This document shows positions 29,786 to 40,017 of a stretch of 64,000 nucleotides of DNA, in pieces. The first letter of the stretch is position 1, and the number at the start of each line of letters is the position of its first letter. Both the position numbers and the translations under genes were made by a program. This stretch comes from Paracoccaceae bacterium (GTDB lineage: Bacteria > Pseudomonadota > Alphaproteobacteria > Rhodobacterales > Rhodobacteraceae). The notes beneath the pieces are model-generated. The model saw only the letters and a program-made list of their open reading frames with translations. It was not told where the DNA came from and searched no databases. The stretch covers positions 22,381 through 86,380 of the forward strand of contig JANSXZ010000015.1 in NCBI GenBank assembly GCA_024742705.1. The letters are read 5' to 3'.

Positions 29786-30783
29786 AAGACGAAGTTCCCA
29801 ACCTCAAGGATTTCGACCAGCGTCTGCGCGACGAAGCGCATGAGGACCTGGCCGATATCGTCAGCGAAGATCCCAAGTCCAAGACGCAGATCATTGCGAT
29901 CTATGGCAAGGGCGGGATCGGCAAGTCGTTCACGCTGGCCAATCTCAGCCACATGATGGCCGAGCAGGGCAAGCGCGTGCTGCTGATCGGCTGCGATCCG
30001 AAGTCGGATACCACATCGCTGTTGTTCGGCGGCAAGGCCTGCCCGACGATCATCGAAACCTCGACCCGCAAGAAGCTGGCCGGTGAAGAGGTTGCCATCG
30101 GCGATGTCTGCTTCAAGCGCGGCGGCGTGTTTGCGATGGAACTGGGCGGTCCCGAGGTCGGTCGCGGATGCGGCGGGCGTGGCATCATCCATGGCTTCGA
30201 GCTGCTGGAAAAGCTGGGCTTTCACGATTGGGACTTTGACTATGTCCTGCTGGATTTCCTGGGCGATGTGGTCTGTGGCGGCTTTGGCCTGCCGATCGCG
30301 CGCGACATGGCGCAGAAGGTGATCCTGGTCGGGTCGAACGATTTGCAATCGCTCTATGTGGCCAACAACGTGTGTTCGGCCGTCGAATACTTCCGCAAGA
30401 TGGGCGGAAACGTCGGAGATGCGGGCATTGTCATCAACAAGGACGACGGCACCGGCGAGGCGCAGGCCTTTGCCGAGGCGGTCAAGATCCCGGTGCTGGC
30501 GTCGATCCCGCAGGACGACGACCTGCGCAAGAAATCCGCGAACTATCAGATCGTCGGAACCGGCGCATCGCCCTGGGGCGCGCTTTTCGCCGAACTGGGC
30601 ATGAACGTCGCCAAGGCGCCACCGGTGCGGCCCGCGCCCCTGGATCAGGACGGGTTGCTGGGGCTGTTCGACGCATCGCAGACCGGCGGCAACGTGGTGC
30701 TGGAACCCGCAACCGACATCGACATGCGCGGCTCGAACGCCGAGCCGAAAGCGTCTCTTGAAGTGGTTTACGACGAAGCATGA
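29782..30783 (+). CDS. bchX: Chlorophyllide a reductase iron protein BchX
   Basis: BchX is the ATP-dependent electron donor of chlorophyllide a reductase (COR), which reduces ring B to the bacteriochlorin. It is related to NifH/BchL. The 333-residue protein has the P-loop [12 protein letters not shown] and switch sequences [10 protein letters not shown]. The two Cys that bridge the [4Fe-4S] cluster are visible in [10 protein letters not shown] and [11 protein letters not shown]. It starts at GTG overlapping bchC by 4 bp and overlaps bchY by ATGA, giving tight stoichiometry. Confidence 0.97.
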   Translation: MKDEVPNLKDFDQRLRDEAHEDLADIVSEDPKSKTQIIAIYGKGGIGKSFTLANLSHMMAEQGKRVLLIGCDPKSDTTSLLFGGKACPTIIETSTRKKLAGEEVAIGDVCFKRGGVFAMELGGPEVGRGCGGRGIIHGFELLEKLGFHDWDFDYVLLDFLGDVVCGGFGLPIARDMAQKVILVGSNDLQSLYVANNVCSAVEYFRKMGGNVGDAGIVINKDDGTGEAQAFAEAVKIPVLASIPQDDDLRKKSANYQIVGTGASPWGALFAELGMNVAKAPPVRPAPLDQDGLLGLFDASQTGGNVVLEPATDIDMRGSNAEPKASLEVVYDEA

Positions 30784-32345
30784 TGGACGATCCCAGACAT
30801 ATCACAGATCCCGCAGAGGGAGCCGACCACGGCAGGGAGGAGGCCCCGATCTTTTCGGACGGGGAAGCCCAGCCTGTGGGCTGTCATGCGGGCACCTCCG
30901 AAATGGAGCAGGCCGCCCGCATGGCAGGCCAGTCGGAAATTCTCGACCAATACGCCGCCGATTACCCGACGGGGCCGCATGACAAGCCGCAGAGCATGTG
31001 CCCGGCCTTCGGATCGCTGCGTGTGGGGCTGCGGATGCGGCGTGTCGCGACGGTGTTGTCGGGGTCGGCCTGCTGTGTCTACGGCCTGACATTCGTCAGC
31101 CATTTCTACGGCGCACGGCGGTCGGTGGGGTATGTGCCCTTCAATTCCGAAACCCTGGTCACCGGCAAGCTGTTCGAGGATATCCGCGAGAGCGTTCACG
31201 AACTGGCCGATCCCGACCGGTTCGATGCCATCGTGGTGACCAACCTATGCGTGCCCACGGCCAGCGGCGTGCCGCTGCGGCTGTTGCCCGACGAGATCAA
31301 CGGCGTGCGCATCGTCGGGATCGACGTGCCGGGATTCGGTATTCCGACCCATGCCGAGGCCAAGGATGTGCTGGCCGGTGCGATGCTGAACTATGCCCGT
31401 GCCGAAGTGCAGGCCGGGCCGGTACAGGCACCCGTTGGCGGCAAGTCGGATCGCCCGACCGTTGCCCTGCTGGGCGAGATGTTCCCGGCGGACCCGATGA
31501 TCATCGGTGGGATGCTGGCGCCCATGGGCCTGGCCGCGGGGCCTGTCGTGCCCTGCCGCGAATGGCGCGAGCTGTACGCCGCGCTGGATTGCGGCGTGGT
31601 GGCTGCGATCCATCCGTTCTACACCTCGGCGGTGCGGGAATTCCAGGCGGCGGGCCGCACGGTTGTCGGGTCGGCGCCGGTGGGTCGCGATGGAACCGCC
31701 GACTGGCTGGCCGCCATCGGCGCGGCCTATGGCGTGAAGCCGGACCTGATCGCGGCGGCGCAGAACGCGTTCCTGCCGGCCATCGACGCGGCCCTGGGCG
31801 CGGCGCCCATCAAAGGCACGATCACCCTGTCGGGCTATGAAGGCAGCGAATTGCTGGTGGCGCGGTTGCTGATCGAGAGCGGTGCGCAGGTGCCCTATGT
31901 GGGCACCGCCTGCGCCAAGTCGCCCTGGTCGGCGGCGGATGCCGAATGGCTGGCCGCGCGCGGTGTCAAGGTAAAGTTCCGGGCATCGCTGGAAGACGAT
32001 TGCGCGGCGATGGAAGCGGTGCGGCCGGACCTGGCCATCGGCACCACGCCGGTGGTGCAGAAGGCCAAGGAACTGGGGCTGCCGGCGCTTTACTTCACCA
32101 ACCTGATTTCGGCGCGCCCCCTGATGGGGCCGGCGGGTGCCGGATCCCTGGCGCAGGTGATCAATGCGGCCATCGGCAACAAGGATCGCATGGCGCATAT
32201 GAAAGCCTTTTTCGAGGGCGTCGGGCATGGCGACACGGCCGGCGTCTGGGAAGGCTCTCCGAACCTGCGGCCGGATTTCCGCGCGGCGCACCAAAAGAAG
32301 CTGGACAAGCAAGCGCGCGCCGCCAAAGCAGCGGAGATGATCTGA
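30780..32345 (+). CDS. bchY: Chlorophyllide a reductase subunit Y
   Basis: This is one half of the catalytic BchYZ component, related to NifD/BchN. The 521-residue protein has Cys-containing segments that would bind the cluster ([12 protein letters not shown] and GSACCVYGL) and the folded core [18 protein letters not shown]. Homologous spacing to BchN is visible at [10 protein letters not shown]. The ATG overlaps the bchX stop; a second in-frame ATG follows immediately. Between it and bchZ is the only sizeable non-coding gap of the operon (94 bp), which holds a repeat element. Confidence 0.95.
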   Translation: MMDDPRHITDPAEGADHGREEAPIFSDGEAQPVGCHAGTSEMEQAARMAGQSEILDQYAADYPTGPHDKPQSMCPAFGSLRVGLRMRRVATVLSGSACCVYGLTFVSHFYGARRSVGYVPFNSETLVTGKLFEDIRESVHELADPDRFDAIVVTNLCVPTASGVPLRLLPDEINGVRIVGIDVPGFGIPTHAEAKDVLAGAMLNYARAEVQAGPVQAPVGGKSDRPTVALLGEMFPADPMIIGGMLAPMGLAAGPVVPCREWRELYAALDCGVVAAIHPFYTSAVREFQAAGRTVVGSAPVGRDGTADWLAAIGAAYGVKPDLIAAAQNAFLPAIDAALGAAPIKGTITLSGYEGSELLVARLLIESGAQVPYVGTACAKSPWSAADAEWLAARGVKVKFRASLEDDCAAMEAVRPDLAIGTTPVVQKAKELGLPALYFTNLISARPLMGPAGAGSLAQVINAAIGNKDRMAHMKAFFEGVGHGDTAGVWEGSPNLRPDFRAAHQKKLDKQARAAKAAEMI

Positions 32346-32372
32346 TGCAGGTGATGCCTTCATCCCGCGCAA

Positions 32373-32430
32373 GAGGGGCGCTGCCCCCGGCCTTCGGCCT
32401 CCCCCGGAGTATTTCGGGAACAATGAAGGA
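32373..32430 (+). repeat. Rhodobacterales-type intergenic repeat between bchY and bchZ
   Basis: A GC-rich hairpin-forming stretch (GGGG-x5-CCCC, then CCGGCCTTCGGCC) leads into CCTCCCCCGGAGTATTT and a purine-rich AATGAAGGAG. A related tail (CCTCCGGCGGGGATATTT, then AAAAGGAAG) recurs at 47353-47385. From memory such elements are frequent between genes in this order. The purine tail supplies the AAGGAG ribosome site of bchZ (32426-32431). Confidence 0.6.
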
Positions 32431-32439
32431 GTGTGCGTC

Positions 32440-33933
32440 ATGCTGGTAACCGATCATGACCGGGCCGGCGGATACTGGGGCGCGGTCTATGCGTTCTGTG
32501 CGGTCAAGGGTTTGCAGGTGGTGATCGACGGGCCCGTGGGCTGTGAGAACCTTCCGGTTACGTCGGTTCTGCATTACACCGACGGGCTGCCGCCGCATGA
32601 GTTGCCGATTGTCGTAACCGGGTTGGGCGAGGAGGAGCTGGGCCGTGACGGGACCGAGGGTGCGATGAAGCGCGCCTGGGGTACGCTGGACCCGGCGTTG
32701 CCTTCGGTTGTGGTGACCGGATCGATCGCGGAGATGATCGGCGGTGGCGTGACCCCGATGGGCACCAACATCCAGCGTTTTCTGCCGCGCACCATTGATG
32801 AGGATCAATGGGAGGCCGCGGACCGGGCGATGACCTGGATCTTCACCGAGTTCGGGATGACCAAGGGCCGGATGCCGCCCGAGAAGAAGCGCGAGGCGGA
32901 TGCCCCGCCGCGGGTGAACATCCTGGGGCCGATGTACGGCACCTTCAACATGCCCAGCGATCTGGCGGAGATCCGCAGGTTGATCGAGGGTATCGGCGCC
33001 GAGATCAACATGGTGATGCCGCTGGGCGCGCATGTGGCGGAGATGCGCAACCTTGTGAATGCGGATGTCAACGTCTGCATGTATCGCGAATTCGGGCGTG
33101 GGCTCTGCGAGGTTCTGGGCAAGCCGTATCTTCAGGCGCCCATCGGGATCGAGAGCACGGTGAAGTTCCTGCGTACACTCGGCGAGATGACCGGCCTGGA
33201 CCCCGAGCCGTTCATCGCCCGCGAGAAGCATTCGACCCTGAAGCCGGTGTGGGATCTGTGGCGTTCCGTGACGCAGGATTTCTTTGCCACCGCGTCTTTC
33301 GCGATCGTTGCCAACGAGACCTATACCCGCGGCATCCGGTTGTTTCTGGAAGAGGACATGGGACTGCCCTGTGCCTTCGCGGTGGCGCGCAAGCGTGGTG
33401 AAAAGACCAACAACGAAGCCGTCCGTGCGATGATGGGCCAGAAGCGGCCCTTGATCGTGATGGGATCCATCAACGAGAAGATGTACCTGGCCGAGTTGAA
33501 GGGCGGGCACGGGCCCAGCCCTGCGTTCATCCCCGCGAGCTTTCCCGGAGCCGCGATCCGGCGCCACACCGGCACGCCCTTCATGGGGTTCGCCGGTGCC
33601 ACCTATCTGATCCAGGAGGTGTGCAACGGTCTGTTCGATGCGTTGTTCCACATTCTGCCCCTGGGCACCGAGATGGACGCCGCCGAAGCGACGCCGACCA
33701 ATCTGCGCCGCGACTTTCCCTGGGATGCGGATGCGCAGGCCATGCTGGACCGGATTGTCGCCCAGCACCCTATTTTGACAAGAATTTCGGCCGCCAAGAC
33801 CCTTCGGGACGCGGCGGAGAAGGCGGCTTTGGCCGCGGGCGCGGAGCGGGTGGTTCTGGAAACCGTGCGCGCCCTTGATCCAGCGTTGGCAGGTGCCGCG
33901 CAGGAGACAGACACCAAAGGAGATCTGCAATGA
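32440..33933 (+). CDS. bchZ: Chlorophyllide a reductase subunit Z
   Basis: This is the second half of the catalytic COR component, related to NifK/BchB. The 497-residue protein has the N-terminal cluster/substrate segment [25 protein letters not shown] and the conserved [23 protein letters not shown] start at the ATG at 32440 because AAGGAG lies 8 nt upstream; a GTG at 32431 would sit inside that ribosome site. Its stop overlaps the pufQ start (ATGA), so chlorophyll and puf genes are joined. Confidence 0.95.
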   Translation: MLVTDHDRAGGYWGAVYAFCAVKGLQVVIDGPVGCENLPVTSVLHYTDGLPPHELPIVVTGLGEEELGRDGTEGAMKRAWGTLDPALPSVVVTGSIAEMIGGGVTPMGTNIQRFLPRTIDEDQWEAADRAMTWIFTEFGMTKGRMPPEKKREADAPPRVNILGPMYGTFNMPSDLAEIRRLIEGIGAEINMVMPLGAHVAEMRNLVNADVNVCMYREFGRGLCEVLGKPYLQAPIGIESTVKFLRTLGEMTGLDPEPFIAREKHSTLKPVWDLWRSVTQDFFATASFAIVANETYTRGIRLFLEEDMGLPCAFAVARKRGEKTNNEAVRAMMGQKRPLIVMGSINEKMYLAELKGGHGPSPAFIPASFPGAAIRRHTGTPFMGFAGATYLIQEVCNGLFDALFHILPLGTEMDAAEATPTNLRRDFPWDADAQAMLDRIVAQHPILTRISAAKTLRDAAEKAALAAGAERVVLETVRALDPALAGAAQETDTKGDLQ

Positions 33934-34151
33934 CAGATGTTACCTCTCACGCCCCGCAGGCCCGCGCCCGCAACCCGCAACGGACCGAGTTCATGGTCTA
34001 TTTCGCGGTGATTTTCATTGCGACGCTGCCGCTGGCGACGCTGACCTGGGCGCTGGCTGCCCTGCGCAGCAAAAGCTTCACCGACAAAGGCCCGATGGCG
34101 CGCGCCTGGAGCCAGGCGCGGATCATCACGCCGATGATCTTCTCCGCCTGA
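33930..34151 (+). CDS. pufQ: PufQ, bacteriochlorophyll-related protein
   Basis: PufQ is a small membrane protein tied to bacteriochlorophyll production and LH1 assembly in Rhodobacter relatives; its exact molecular role is unsettled. The 73-residue protein has one hydrophobic helix ([25 protein letters not shown]) flanked by basic residues. It overlaps bchZ by 4 bp. The following 150 bp carry the pufB leader. Confidence 0.88.
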   Translation: MTDVTSHAPQARARNPQRTEFMVYFAVIFIATLPLATLTWALAALRSKSFTDKGPMARAWSQARIITPMIFSA

Positions 34152-34301
34152 GGCGGACCGAAATTCCCGGACGCAGTGCGCGTTCGGGTCACGAGACTGG
34201 CCGCCCGGGAACGGGTGGGCAGAGCCCCGAGGGGCATCACGTCCCAAAGGACCCGGCCGCGGGGAGCGCGGCGTCAGCACTGGTTTTCCGGAGGAAAGTT
34301 T

Positions 34302-34451
34302 ATGGCTGATAATTCCGACCTGTCTTTTACAGGTCTCACTGACGAACAGGCGCAGGAATTGCACTCTGTTTACATGAGCGGGCTCTGGCTGTTTTCGGCC
34401 GTTGCCATCGTTGCCCACCTGGCAACATTCATCTGGCGCCCCTGGTTCTGA
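34302..34451 (+). CDS. pufB: Light-harvesting 1 beta chain
   Basis: LH1 beta polypeptide, 49 residues. The single membrane helix carries the chlorophyll-ligand His in [15 protein letters not shown]. The charged N-terminus [20 protein letters not shown] is typical. It starts at 34302 behind GGAGGAAAG. LH1 beta and alpha pair around the reaction centre. Confidence 0.95.
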   Translation: MADNSDLSFTGLTDEQAQELHSVYMSGLWLFSAVAIVAHLATFIWRPWF

Positions 34452-34465
34452 GGAAGGATTGAGAT

Positions 34466-34615
34466 ATGGCAAAGTTCTACAAGATCTGGCTCGTTTTCGA
34501 TCCCCGCCGTGTGTTTGTCGCACAAGGTGTGTTCCTCTTCCTGCTGGCAGCGATGATTCACCTCGTCCTGCTGAGCACGGAGCACTTCAACTGGTTTGAA
34601 CTGGCGGCTCAGTAA
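34466..34615 (+). CDS. pufA: Light-harvesting 1 alpha chain
   Basis: LH1 alpha polypeptide, 49 residues, starting [20 protein letters not shown]. The His in [10 protein letters not shown] is the bacteriochlorophyll ligand. It lies 14 bp after pufB and has an AGGAAGGATT before it. Its end is followed by hairpins that would shield the pufBA mRNA. Confidence 0.95.
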   Translation: MAKFYKIWLVFDPRRVFVAQGVFLFLLAAMIHLVLLSTEHFNWFELAAQ

Positions 34616-34628
34616 GCCCCCGGGCTTT

Positions 34629-34646
34629 CGGCCCCTCGCGGGGCCG
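34629..34646 (+). terminator. Hairpin 1 of the pufA-pufL intercistronic region
   Basis: CGGCCCC with GGGGCCG gives a perfect 7-bp stem with a TCGC loop, 13 bp after the pufA stop. There is no T-run, so it is better read as an mRNA-stabilising or attenuating hairpin than as a full terminator. Confidence 0.7.
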
Positions 34647-34669
34647 GGCCAGACAAGTGACCAAGCAAT

Positions 34670-34711
34670 GTTGCGGGCGGCGGCGCCGCGTACCGGGCCT
34701 TCGCCCGCAAC
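34670..34711 (+). repeat. Hairpin 2 of the pufA-pufL intercistronic region
   Basis: GTTGCGGGC and GCCCGCAAC form a perfect 9-bp inverted repeat with a 24-nt middle that can fold further. In Rhodobacter the analogous structure protects the pufBA transcript from 3' decay and raises LH1 over reaction-centre subunits; I infer the same here. Confidence 0.68.
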
Positions 34712-34777
34712 AAACGAACATTCAACGACGGCTTTCGACTTGACAAAGGCGGGCCGCCAAACGCGGAGACCAAGAAG

Positions 34778-35620
34778 ATGGCGTTGCTCAGCTTCGAGAG
34801 AAAGTATCGCGTCCGCGGAGGGACGCTGATCGGCGGCGATCTGTTCGACTTCTGGGTGGGCCCCTTCTATGTGGGCTTTTTCGGAGTTACGACCGCCTTT
34901 TTTACCCTTTTGGGCACAATTCTGATCTTTTGGGGGGCGTCCCAGCAGGGCACGTTCAACCCCTGGCTGATCAATATTGCGCCGCCCGACCTCAGCTACG
35001 GCCTCGGAATGGCGCCGTTGCTTGAAGGCGGCCTGTGGCAGATCATCACGTTCTGCGCCACCGGCGCCTTTGTCAGTTGGGCGCTGCGCGAGGTCGAGAT
35101 CTGCCGCAAGCTGGGCATGGGATATCATGTTCCCTTCGCCTTCAGCTTCGCCATTCTCGCCTATGTCACGCTGGTGATCTTCCGTCCGTTGCTGATGGGC
35201 GCATGGGGGCACGGTTTTCCCTATGGCATCTTCAGCCACCTGGATTGGGTCAGCAACACCGGGTATGCCTACCTGCACTTCCACTACAACCCGGCGCACA
35301 TGCTGGCGGTCACGCTGTTCTTCACGACCACGCTGGCGCTGCACGGGGCCCTGATCCTGTCGGCGGCCAACCCCGAAGAGGGCGAGGAAATGAAGACCCC
35401 GGATCACGAAGATACCTTCTTCCGCGATTTCATCGGGTATTCGGTAGGCACGCTGGGCATTCACCGCGTCGGCTTTCTTCTGGCGATCAACGCGGTGTTC
35501 TTTTCGGCGGTCTGTATCATCATCTCGGGTCCGGTCTGGACCGCGGGCTGGCCTGAATGGTGGAACTGGTGGCTCGAGCTTCCGATCTGGGGCGATTCAC
35601 CGATGGCAGTGGGGATGTAA
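34778..35620 (+). CDS. pufL: Photosynthetic reaction centre L subunit
   Basis: This 280-residue, five-helix subunit binds chlorophylls, pheophytin and quinone with PufM. The stretches [58 protein letters not shown] and [19 protein letters not shown] carry the His ligands expected of L. The ATG at 34778 gives the usual start [17 protein letters not shown]. Two bases separate its stop from pufM. Confidence 0.97.
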   Translation: MALLSFERKYRVRGGTLIGGDLFDFWVGPFYVGFFGVTTAFFTLLGTILIFWGASQQGTFNPWLINIAPPDLSYGLGMAPLLEGGLWQIITFCATGAFVSWALREVEICRKLGMGYHVPFAFSFAILAYVTLVIFRPLLMGAWGHGFPYGIFSHLDWVSNTGYAYLHFHYNPAHMLAVTLFFTTTLALHGALILSAANPEEGEEMKTPDHEDTFFRDFIGYSVGTLGIHRVGFLLAINAVFFSAVCIIISGPVWTAGWPEWWNWWLELPIWGDSPMAVGM

Positions 35621-35622
35621 TC

Positions 35623-36609
35623 ATGGTCGAATATCAGAACATATTCACTCAGGTCCAGGTCCAGGGCACGCCCGAATGGGGCATGGACGACAACGGCAAG
35701 ATGATGGAAGAGAGGGTCGGCAAGCCGGGGTTCTCGACACTCGTCGGCTGGCTGGGCAACGCGCAACTCGGTCCGATCTATCTGGGCTGGACCGGCCTTG
35801 TGTCGCTGCTGACCGGAACGTTGGCGCTGAACATCATCGGTCTGAACATGCTGGCGCAGGTCGGCTGGTCGATCCCCGAGTTCATCCGGCAACTGTTCTG
35901 GCTGGCGCTTGAGCCGCCGTCGCCCGAATACGGCTTGTCGATGCCGCCGCTGGCGGATGGCGGTTGGTACATCATTGCCAGCTTCTTCCTGCTGGTTTCG
36001 GTGATGACATGGTGGCTGCGGACCTATCTTCTGGCCGCCGAGCACAAGATGGGCAAGCACGTCGCTTGGGCTTTCGCCTCTGCCATCTGGCTGTTCCTTG
36101 TGCTGGGTCTGTTCCGTCCCATCCTGATGGGGTCCTGGGCCGAAGCCGTGCCCTATGGCATCTTCCCGCACCTCGACTGGACCACGGCGTTCTCGATCCG
36201 CTACGGCAACCTCTACTACAACCCGTTCCACTGCCTTTCGATCGTCTTCCTCTATGGTTCAGTCCTGCTGTTCGCCATGCACGGCGCAACGATCCTGGCC
36301 GTGACCCGCTATGGCGGCGACCGCGAACTGGAGCAGATCGTCGATCGCGGAACGGCGTCCGAGCGTGCCGCACTGTTCTGGCGCTGGACCATGGGCTTTA
36401 ACGCCACGATGGAAGGCATTCACCGCTGGGCGTGGTGGTTCGCGGTGCTGACACCGATCACCGGGGGCATTGGCATCCTGCTGACCGGCACCGTGGTGGA
36501 CAACTGGTTCATCTGGGCCCAGGAGCACAACTTCGCTCCGCTCTACGACGGCTCTTATGGCTACGCCGACTATGGCTCGTATGAAGCCTTTATCGGGAAG
36601 GAGAACTGA
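35623..36609 (+). CDS. pufM: Photosynthetic reaction centre M subunit
   Basis: This 328-residue partner of PufL begins [20 protein letters not shown]. Helices carry the family sequence [43 protein letters not shown] and [20 protein letters not shown], whose His residues bind the special pair and non-haem iron. The C-terminal [18 protein letters not shown] tail faces the membrane surface. I start at 35623 rather than an earlier in-frame ATG inside pufL because the family begins here. Confidence 0.97.
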   Translation: MVEYQNIFTQVQVQGTPEWGMDDNGKMMEERVGKPGFSTLVGWLGNAQLGPIYLGWTGLVSLLTGTLALNIIGLNMLAQVGWSIPEFIRQLFWLALEPPSPEYGLSMPPLADGGWYIIASFFLLVSVMTWWLRTYLLAAEHKMGKHVAWAFASAIWLFLVLGLFRPILMGSWAEAVPYGIFPHLDWTTAFSIRYGNLYYNPFHCLSIVFLYGSVLLFAMHGATILAVTRYGGDRELEQIVDRGTASERAALFWRWTMGFNATMEGIHRWAWWFAVLTPITGGIGILLTGTVVDNWFIWAQEHNFAPLYDGSYGYADYGSYEAFIGKEN

Positions 36610-36611
36610 TC

Positions 36612-37730
36612 ATGCTGCCCAAGTGGTTTAATGACTGGAACCGGGACAACCCGACCGACATCTACGGTCCGGCCATCCTGATCGGGGTTCTGGGCGGAGC
36701 GGTCGTGGCGGCGGCGCTGCTGGTCAGCTGGGGGCAGCCGTTTGCCACCTCCAGCTTGCAAACCGGCCCGCGTGGAACCGGCATGTCGGTGCCCGAGTTC
36801 AACGTCGCCCGGCTGACGCCGGACCCGGACATCGAAAACATCATCGAGGACGCCCCCTATGTCCCCGAAGGTGGCGAGCCGCTGGCCAAGGACATCTACC
36901 AGAACGTTCAGGTTCTGGGCGATCTGACCGAGGACAACTTCAACCGGCTGATGAACGGGATCACGCAATGGGTGGCACCCGATCAGGGTTGTGCCTACTG
37001 CCACGGCGACGGCGATCTTGAGACATATGGCGAGGACAACCTTTACACCAAGGTCGTTTCGCGCCGGATGATCCAGATGACCCAGAACATCAACGAAAAC
37101 TGGTCGGGCCATGTGAATGCGAACCAGGAGGTGGGCGTAACCTGCTACACCTGCCACCGCGGCCAGAACGTGCCGTCAGAGATCTGGTTCCGCATCGCGC
37201 CGGTGAACGAGGCCGTCGAAGGCTGGGCCGCGGTCCAGAACCGCGCCACCTCGATCAGCCAGTCCACCTCGTTGCCGTCTAACGCGCTGGAAACCTACCT
37301 GACGGATTACGAGCCGGTGAACGTGCACGACCTGGAAAGCCGTGTGTCGGGCATCATCGGCGAGGATGTCGCCTCGATCCAGAAGACCGAGATGACCTAT
37401 TCGCTGATGAACTACTTCTCGAATTCGCTGGGTGTGAACTGCGTGTTCTGCCACAACAGCCGCGCCTTCTACGATCCCGAGCAGGTCACCCCGCAATGGG
37501 CGACAGCGCTTCTGGGCCGGCAGATGGTGATCGAGATGAACCAGGAGTACCTGATCCCGTTGCAGGACGTGTACCCCGCGGAACGGCTGGGCCCGATCTA
37601 TGGCGATGCGCCGAAAGCGGCGTGCAAGACTTGCCACAAGGGGTATCAGCAACCGTTGCAGGGCACCAATGTGATCGGCGACTGGCCCGAACTGGCCACC
37701 ACCGGCGCGCCCGAGTACGCAACCGAATAA
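36612..37730 (+). CDS. pufC: Reaction-centre tetraheme cytochrome c subunit
   Basis: PufC is bound to the periplasmic side of the reaction centre and re-reduces the special pair. The 372-residue protein has four CxxCH haem motifs in order (CAYCH, CYTCH, CVFCH, CKTCH) and distal Met ligands nearby. The N-terminus has a hydrophobic helix ([20 protein letters not shown]) but no lipobox Cys, so it is likely an uncleaved membrane anchor rather than a lipoprotein. Its presence in place of pufX fits marine Roseobacter-type photosynthesis. Confidence 0.96.
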   Translation: MLPKWFNDWNRDNPTDIYGPAILIGVLGGAVVAAALLVSWGQPFATSSLQTGPRGTGMSVPEFNVARLTPDPDIENIIEDAPYVPEGGEPLAKDIYQNVQVLGDLTEDNFNRLMNGITQWVAPDQGCAYCHGDGDLETYGEDNLYTKVVSRRMIQMTQNINENWSGHVNANQEVGVTCYTCHRGQNVPSEIWFRIAPVNEAVEGWAAVQNRATSISQSTSLPSNALETYLTDYEPVNVHDLESRVSGIIGEDVASIQKTEMTYSLMNYFSNSLGVNCVFCHNSRAFYDPEQVTPQWATALLGRQMVIEMNQEYLIPLQDVYPAERLGPIYGDAPKAACKTCHKGYQQPLQGTNVIGDWPELATTGAPEYATE

Positions 37731-37735
37731 GGCGA

Positions 37736-37758
37736 GGGCGGCGGTCTGTCCGCCGCCC
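37736..37758 (+). terminator. Hairpin after pufC (first of four before dxs)
   Basis: GGGCGGCGG and CCGCCGCCC form a perfect 9-bp stem with a TCTGT loop, 5 bp after the pufC stop. It lacks a T-run, so it could slow polymerase or block 3' decay. Confidence 0.65.
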
Positions 37759-37773
37759 TGCCTTAGCCGCGCA

Positions 37774-37797
37774 CGGACCCCTGGCTTCCTGGGTCCG
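37774..37797 (+). repeat. Second hairpin in the pufC-dxs gap
   Basis: CGGACCC with GGGTCCG, a perfect 7-bp stem with a 10-nt loop. Confidence 0.6.
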
Positions 37798-37825
37798 GGC
37801 CTGGGGTCTCAACACCCCCGATCCC

Positions 37826-37844
37826 TTCCTGTTGGCTACAGGAA
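37826..37844 (+). repeat. Third hairpin in the pufC-dxs gap
   Basis: TTCCTGT with ACAGGAA, a perfect 7-bp stem with a 5-nt loop. Confidence 0.6.
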
Positions 37845-37845
37845 C

Positions 37846-37888
37846 CTGGCGTCGCACACCGTTTTTCCCGACATCCGTGCGACGCCAG
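37846..37888 (+). repeat. Fourth hairpin, a perfect 12-bp inverted repeat before dxs
   Basis: CTGGCGTCGCAC and GTGCGACGCCAG pair perfectly around a 19-nt loop; the right arm is followed by ACTTCTTTCTC. It ends 32 bp before the dxs start and could be an attenuator, a terminator of the puf message or a protein site. Confidence 0.62.
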
Positions 37889-37920
37889 ACTTCTTTCTCA
37901 GGGCAGAAAGGCTCAACCTC

Positions 37921-39849
37921 ATGTCGATCCCCTCATCCTCCGCTTCCCCCCTTCTCGACCGTGTGGCCGGTCCGGCCGACCTCAAGCACATGAGCGACCG
38001 CGACTTGCGCGCACTCGCCGGCGAGGTCCGGTCCGAAGTCATCGACGCGGTGTCGCAGACCGGCGGGCACCTGGGGTCGTCGCTGGGGGTGGTCGAACTG
38101 ACGGTTGCCCTGCACGCGGTGTTTAACACACCGATGGACAAAATCATATGGGATGTCGGTCATCAGTGCTATCCGCACAAGATCCTGACCGGCCGCCGCG
38201 ACCGCATGAAGACGCTGCGCCAGAAAGACGGGCTGAGCGGGTTCACAAAGCGCAGCGAAAGCGAACACGACCCGTTCGGCGCCGCGCATTCCTCGACATC
38301 CATATCGGCGGCGCTGGGTTTTGCCGTGGGCCGCGACATGGGCCAGCCCACCGGCGATGCGGTGGCCGTGATCGGTGATGGATCGATCAGCGCCGGCATG
38401 GCCTATGAGGCGCTGAACAATGCCGGCGCCGAAGGCCGCCGGCTGTTCGTGATCCTCAATGACAATGAAATGAGCATCGCACCGCCGGTGGGCGCCATGA
38501 GCACTTACCTCAGCCGCATGGCCCAGACCGGACCGATCCCGTTGCTGGACGCGGTGGCCAAGGACATGGAAAAGCTGCTGCCCGAACCCATGCGCCTGGG
38601 CGCCCAGCGTGCACGCCAGATGGTCACCGGATTGCAAGGGCAGGGCACCTTCTTCGAAGAGCTCGGGTTCGATTACATCGGCCCCATCGATGGCCACGAC
38701 ATGGATCAGCTTCTCAGCGTGCTGCGCGCGGCGCGCACCCGTGCAAGCGGGCCGGTTCTGATCCACTGCTGCACCGTCAAAGGCAAGGGCTATGCCCCGG
38801 CGGAAGGATCGGCCGACAAGTATCACGGGGTTTCGCGGTTCGACGTGGCCAGCGGCGTTCAGGCCAAGGCGCGCAGCAACGCGCCGGCCTACACCAAGGT
38901 CTTCGGCCAGGCGCTGGCTGACGCGGCGGCTCTGGATCCGCGTGTCGTTGCGGTGACTGCCGCGATGCCCGCCGGCACCGGGGTGAACATCATGGCCGAA
39001 CGGTTTCCCGGCCGGGTCTTCGACGTGGGCATCGCCGAACAGCATGGCGTGACATTCGCCGCCGGCATGGCCGCCGCCGGGCTGAAACCCTTCTGCGCGA
39101 TCTATTCGACATTCCTGCAACGCGGCTACGATCAGGTGGTGCACGATGTTGCGCTTCAGGGGCTACCGGTGCGTTTCGCGATTGATCGCGCCGGTCTGGT
39201 CGGGGCCGATGGCGCCACCCACGCGGGTGCCTTCGACATTGGATACCTCGGCGCGCTGCCGGGGATGACGGTGATGGCCGCCGCCGACGAGGCGGAACTG
39301 GTGCATATGGTCGCCACGGCCAGCGCCCACGACAGCGGGCCGATTGCCTTCCGGTATCCGCGCGGCAACGGCACCGGTGTGGAAATGCCCGAACGCGGCG
39401 TGCCGTTGCGGATCGGCAAGGGTCGGGTGATCCGCCGCGGCAGTGACGTGGCATTGCTGTCGCTGGGCACGATGCTGGCCGATTGCGAAGCCGCCGCCGA
39501 TGCCCTGGCCGCCGAAGGAATATCGGCCACCGTCGCCGACGCCCGTTTTGCCAAGCCGCTCGACATGGAACTGATCGCTGAACTGGCCGCCGGTCACGCG
39601 GCGCTGATCACGCTGGAACAGGGCGCAATGGGCGGTTTCGGCGCGATGGTTCTGCAGGCGATGGCCGCCGAGGGCTTGCTGGACGGGCGACTGGCGGTGC
39701 GGACCATGTGCCTGCCGGACCGTTTCATCGATCAGGCATCGCCGGCCGAGATGTACACGGATGCCGGTCTGACGATCGAAGATATCGTTCGCCAGAGCTG
39801 TTCCGCTCTGGGCCACGACCGCAAGATTGTCGCCTTGCGCCGTTCATAG
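37921..39849 (+). CDS. dxs: 1-deoxy-D-xylulose-5-phosphate synthase
   Basis: Dxs condenses pyruvate and glyceraldehyde 3-phosphate, the first step of the MEP isoprenoid pathway. The 642-residue transketolase-like enzyme has the thiamine diphosphate motif [22 protein letters not shown] with [20 protein letters not shown], the catalytic [19 protein letters not shown] and the C-terminal transketolase domain. It lies behind the puf genes, so carotenoid and phytol precursor supply is tied to photosynthesis genes. The same dxs-next-to-puf position occurs in Rhodobacter. The four hairpins upstream may set its share of the puf transcript. Confidence 0.96.
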   Translation: MSIPSSSASPLLDRVAGPADLKHMSDRDLRALAGEVRSEVIDAVSQTGGHLGSSLGVVELTVALHAVFNTPMDKIIWDVGHQCYPHKILTGRRDRMKTLRQKDGLSGFTKRSESEHDPFGAAHSSTSISAALGFAVGRDMGQPTGDAVAVIGDGSISAGMAYEALNNAGAEGRRLFVILNDNEMSIAPPVGAMSTYLSRMAQTGPIPLLDAVAKDMEKLLPEPMRLGAQRARQMVTGLQGQGTFFEELGFDYIGPIDGHDMDQLLSVLRAARTRASGPVLIHCCTVKGKGYAPAEGSADKYHGVSRFDVASGVQAKARSNAPAYTKVFGQALADAAALDPRVVAVTAAMPAGTGVNIMAERFPGRVFDVGIAEQHGVTFAAGMAAAGLKPFCAIYSTFLQRGYDQVVHDVALQGLPVRFAIDRAGLVGADGATHAGAFDIGYLGALPGMTVMAAADEAELVHMVATASAHDSGPIAFRYPRGNGTGVEMPERGVPLRIGKGRVIRRGSDVALLSLGTMLADCEAAADALAAEGISATVADARFAKPLDMELIAELAAGHAALITLEQGAMGGFGAMVLQAMAAEGLLDGRLAVRTMCLPDRFIDQASPAEMYTDAGLTIEDIVRQSCSALGHDRKIVALRRS

Positions 39850-39939
39850 AAGCCGGCCAGGCGGCCCGAACCGACCCACCAATCTGCCCGCAGCCCGCCC
39901 CGGATGAATATCCAGTGGCGGGCTGTGTTATTCATACTA

Positions 39940-39998
39940 TTTTTATCAGGAATACTTGACGTTCCTGGCGCAAGATAGTTGATTGTTTTTATCAGGAA
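39940..39998 (+). promoter_or_regulatory. Two 13-bp direct repeats upstream of the iron-binding protein gene
   Basis: TTTTTATCAGGAA occurs exactly at 39940-39952 and again at 39986-39998, 46 bp apart, in an AT-rich upstream region. The second copy ends 19 bp before the start codon. A duplicated operator for an iron-responsive repressor is a natural reading, but I cannot assign it to a known box. Confidence 0.55.
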
Positions 39999-40017
39999 AG
40001 TGATTCAGGAGACTAGG

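Noticed and set aside
32431..32439. GTG at 32431 as bchZ start
   Set aside because: It lies inside the AAGGAG ribosome site; ATG at 32440 has correct spacing and gives the family N-terminus.
39981..39997. TTGAT-N7-ATCAG as an FNR-type site
   Set aside because: FNR/FnrL sites need TTGAT-N4-ATCAA; the spacing is 7.
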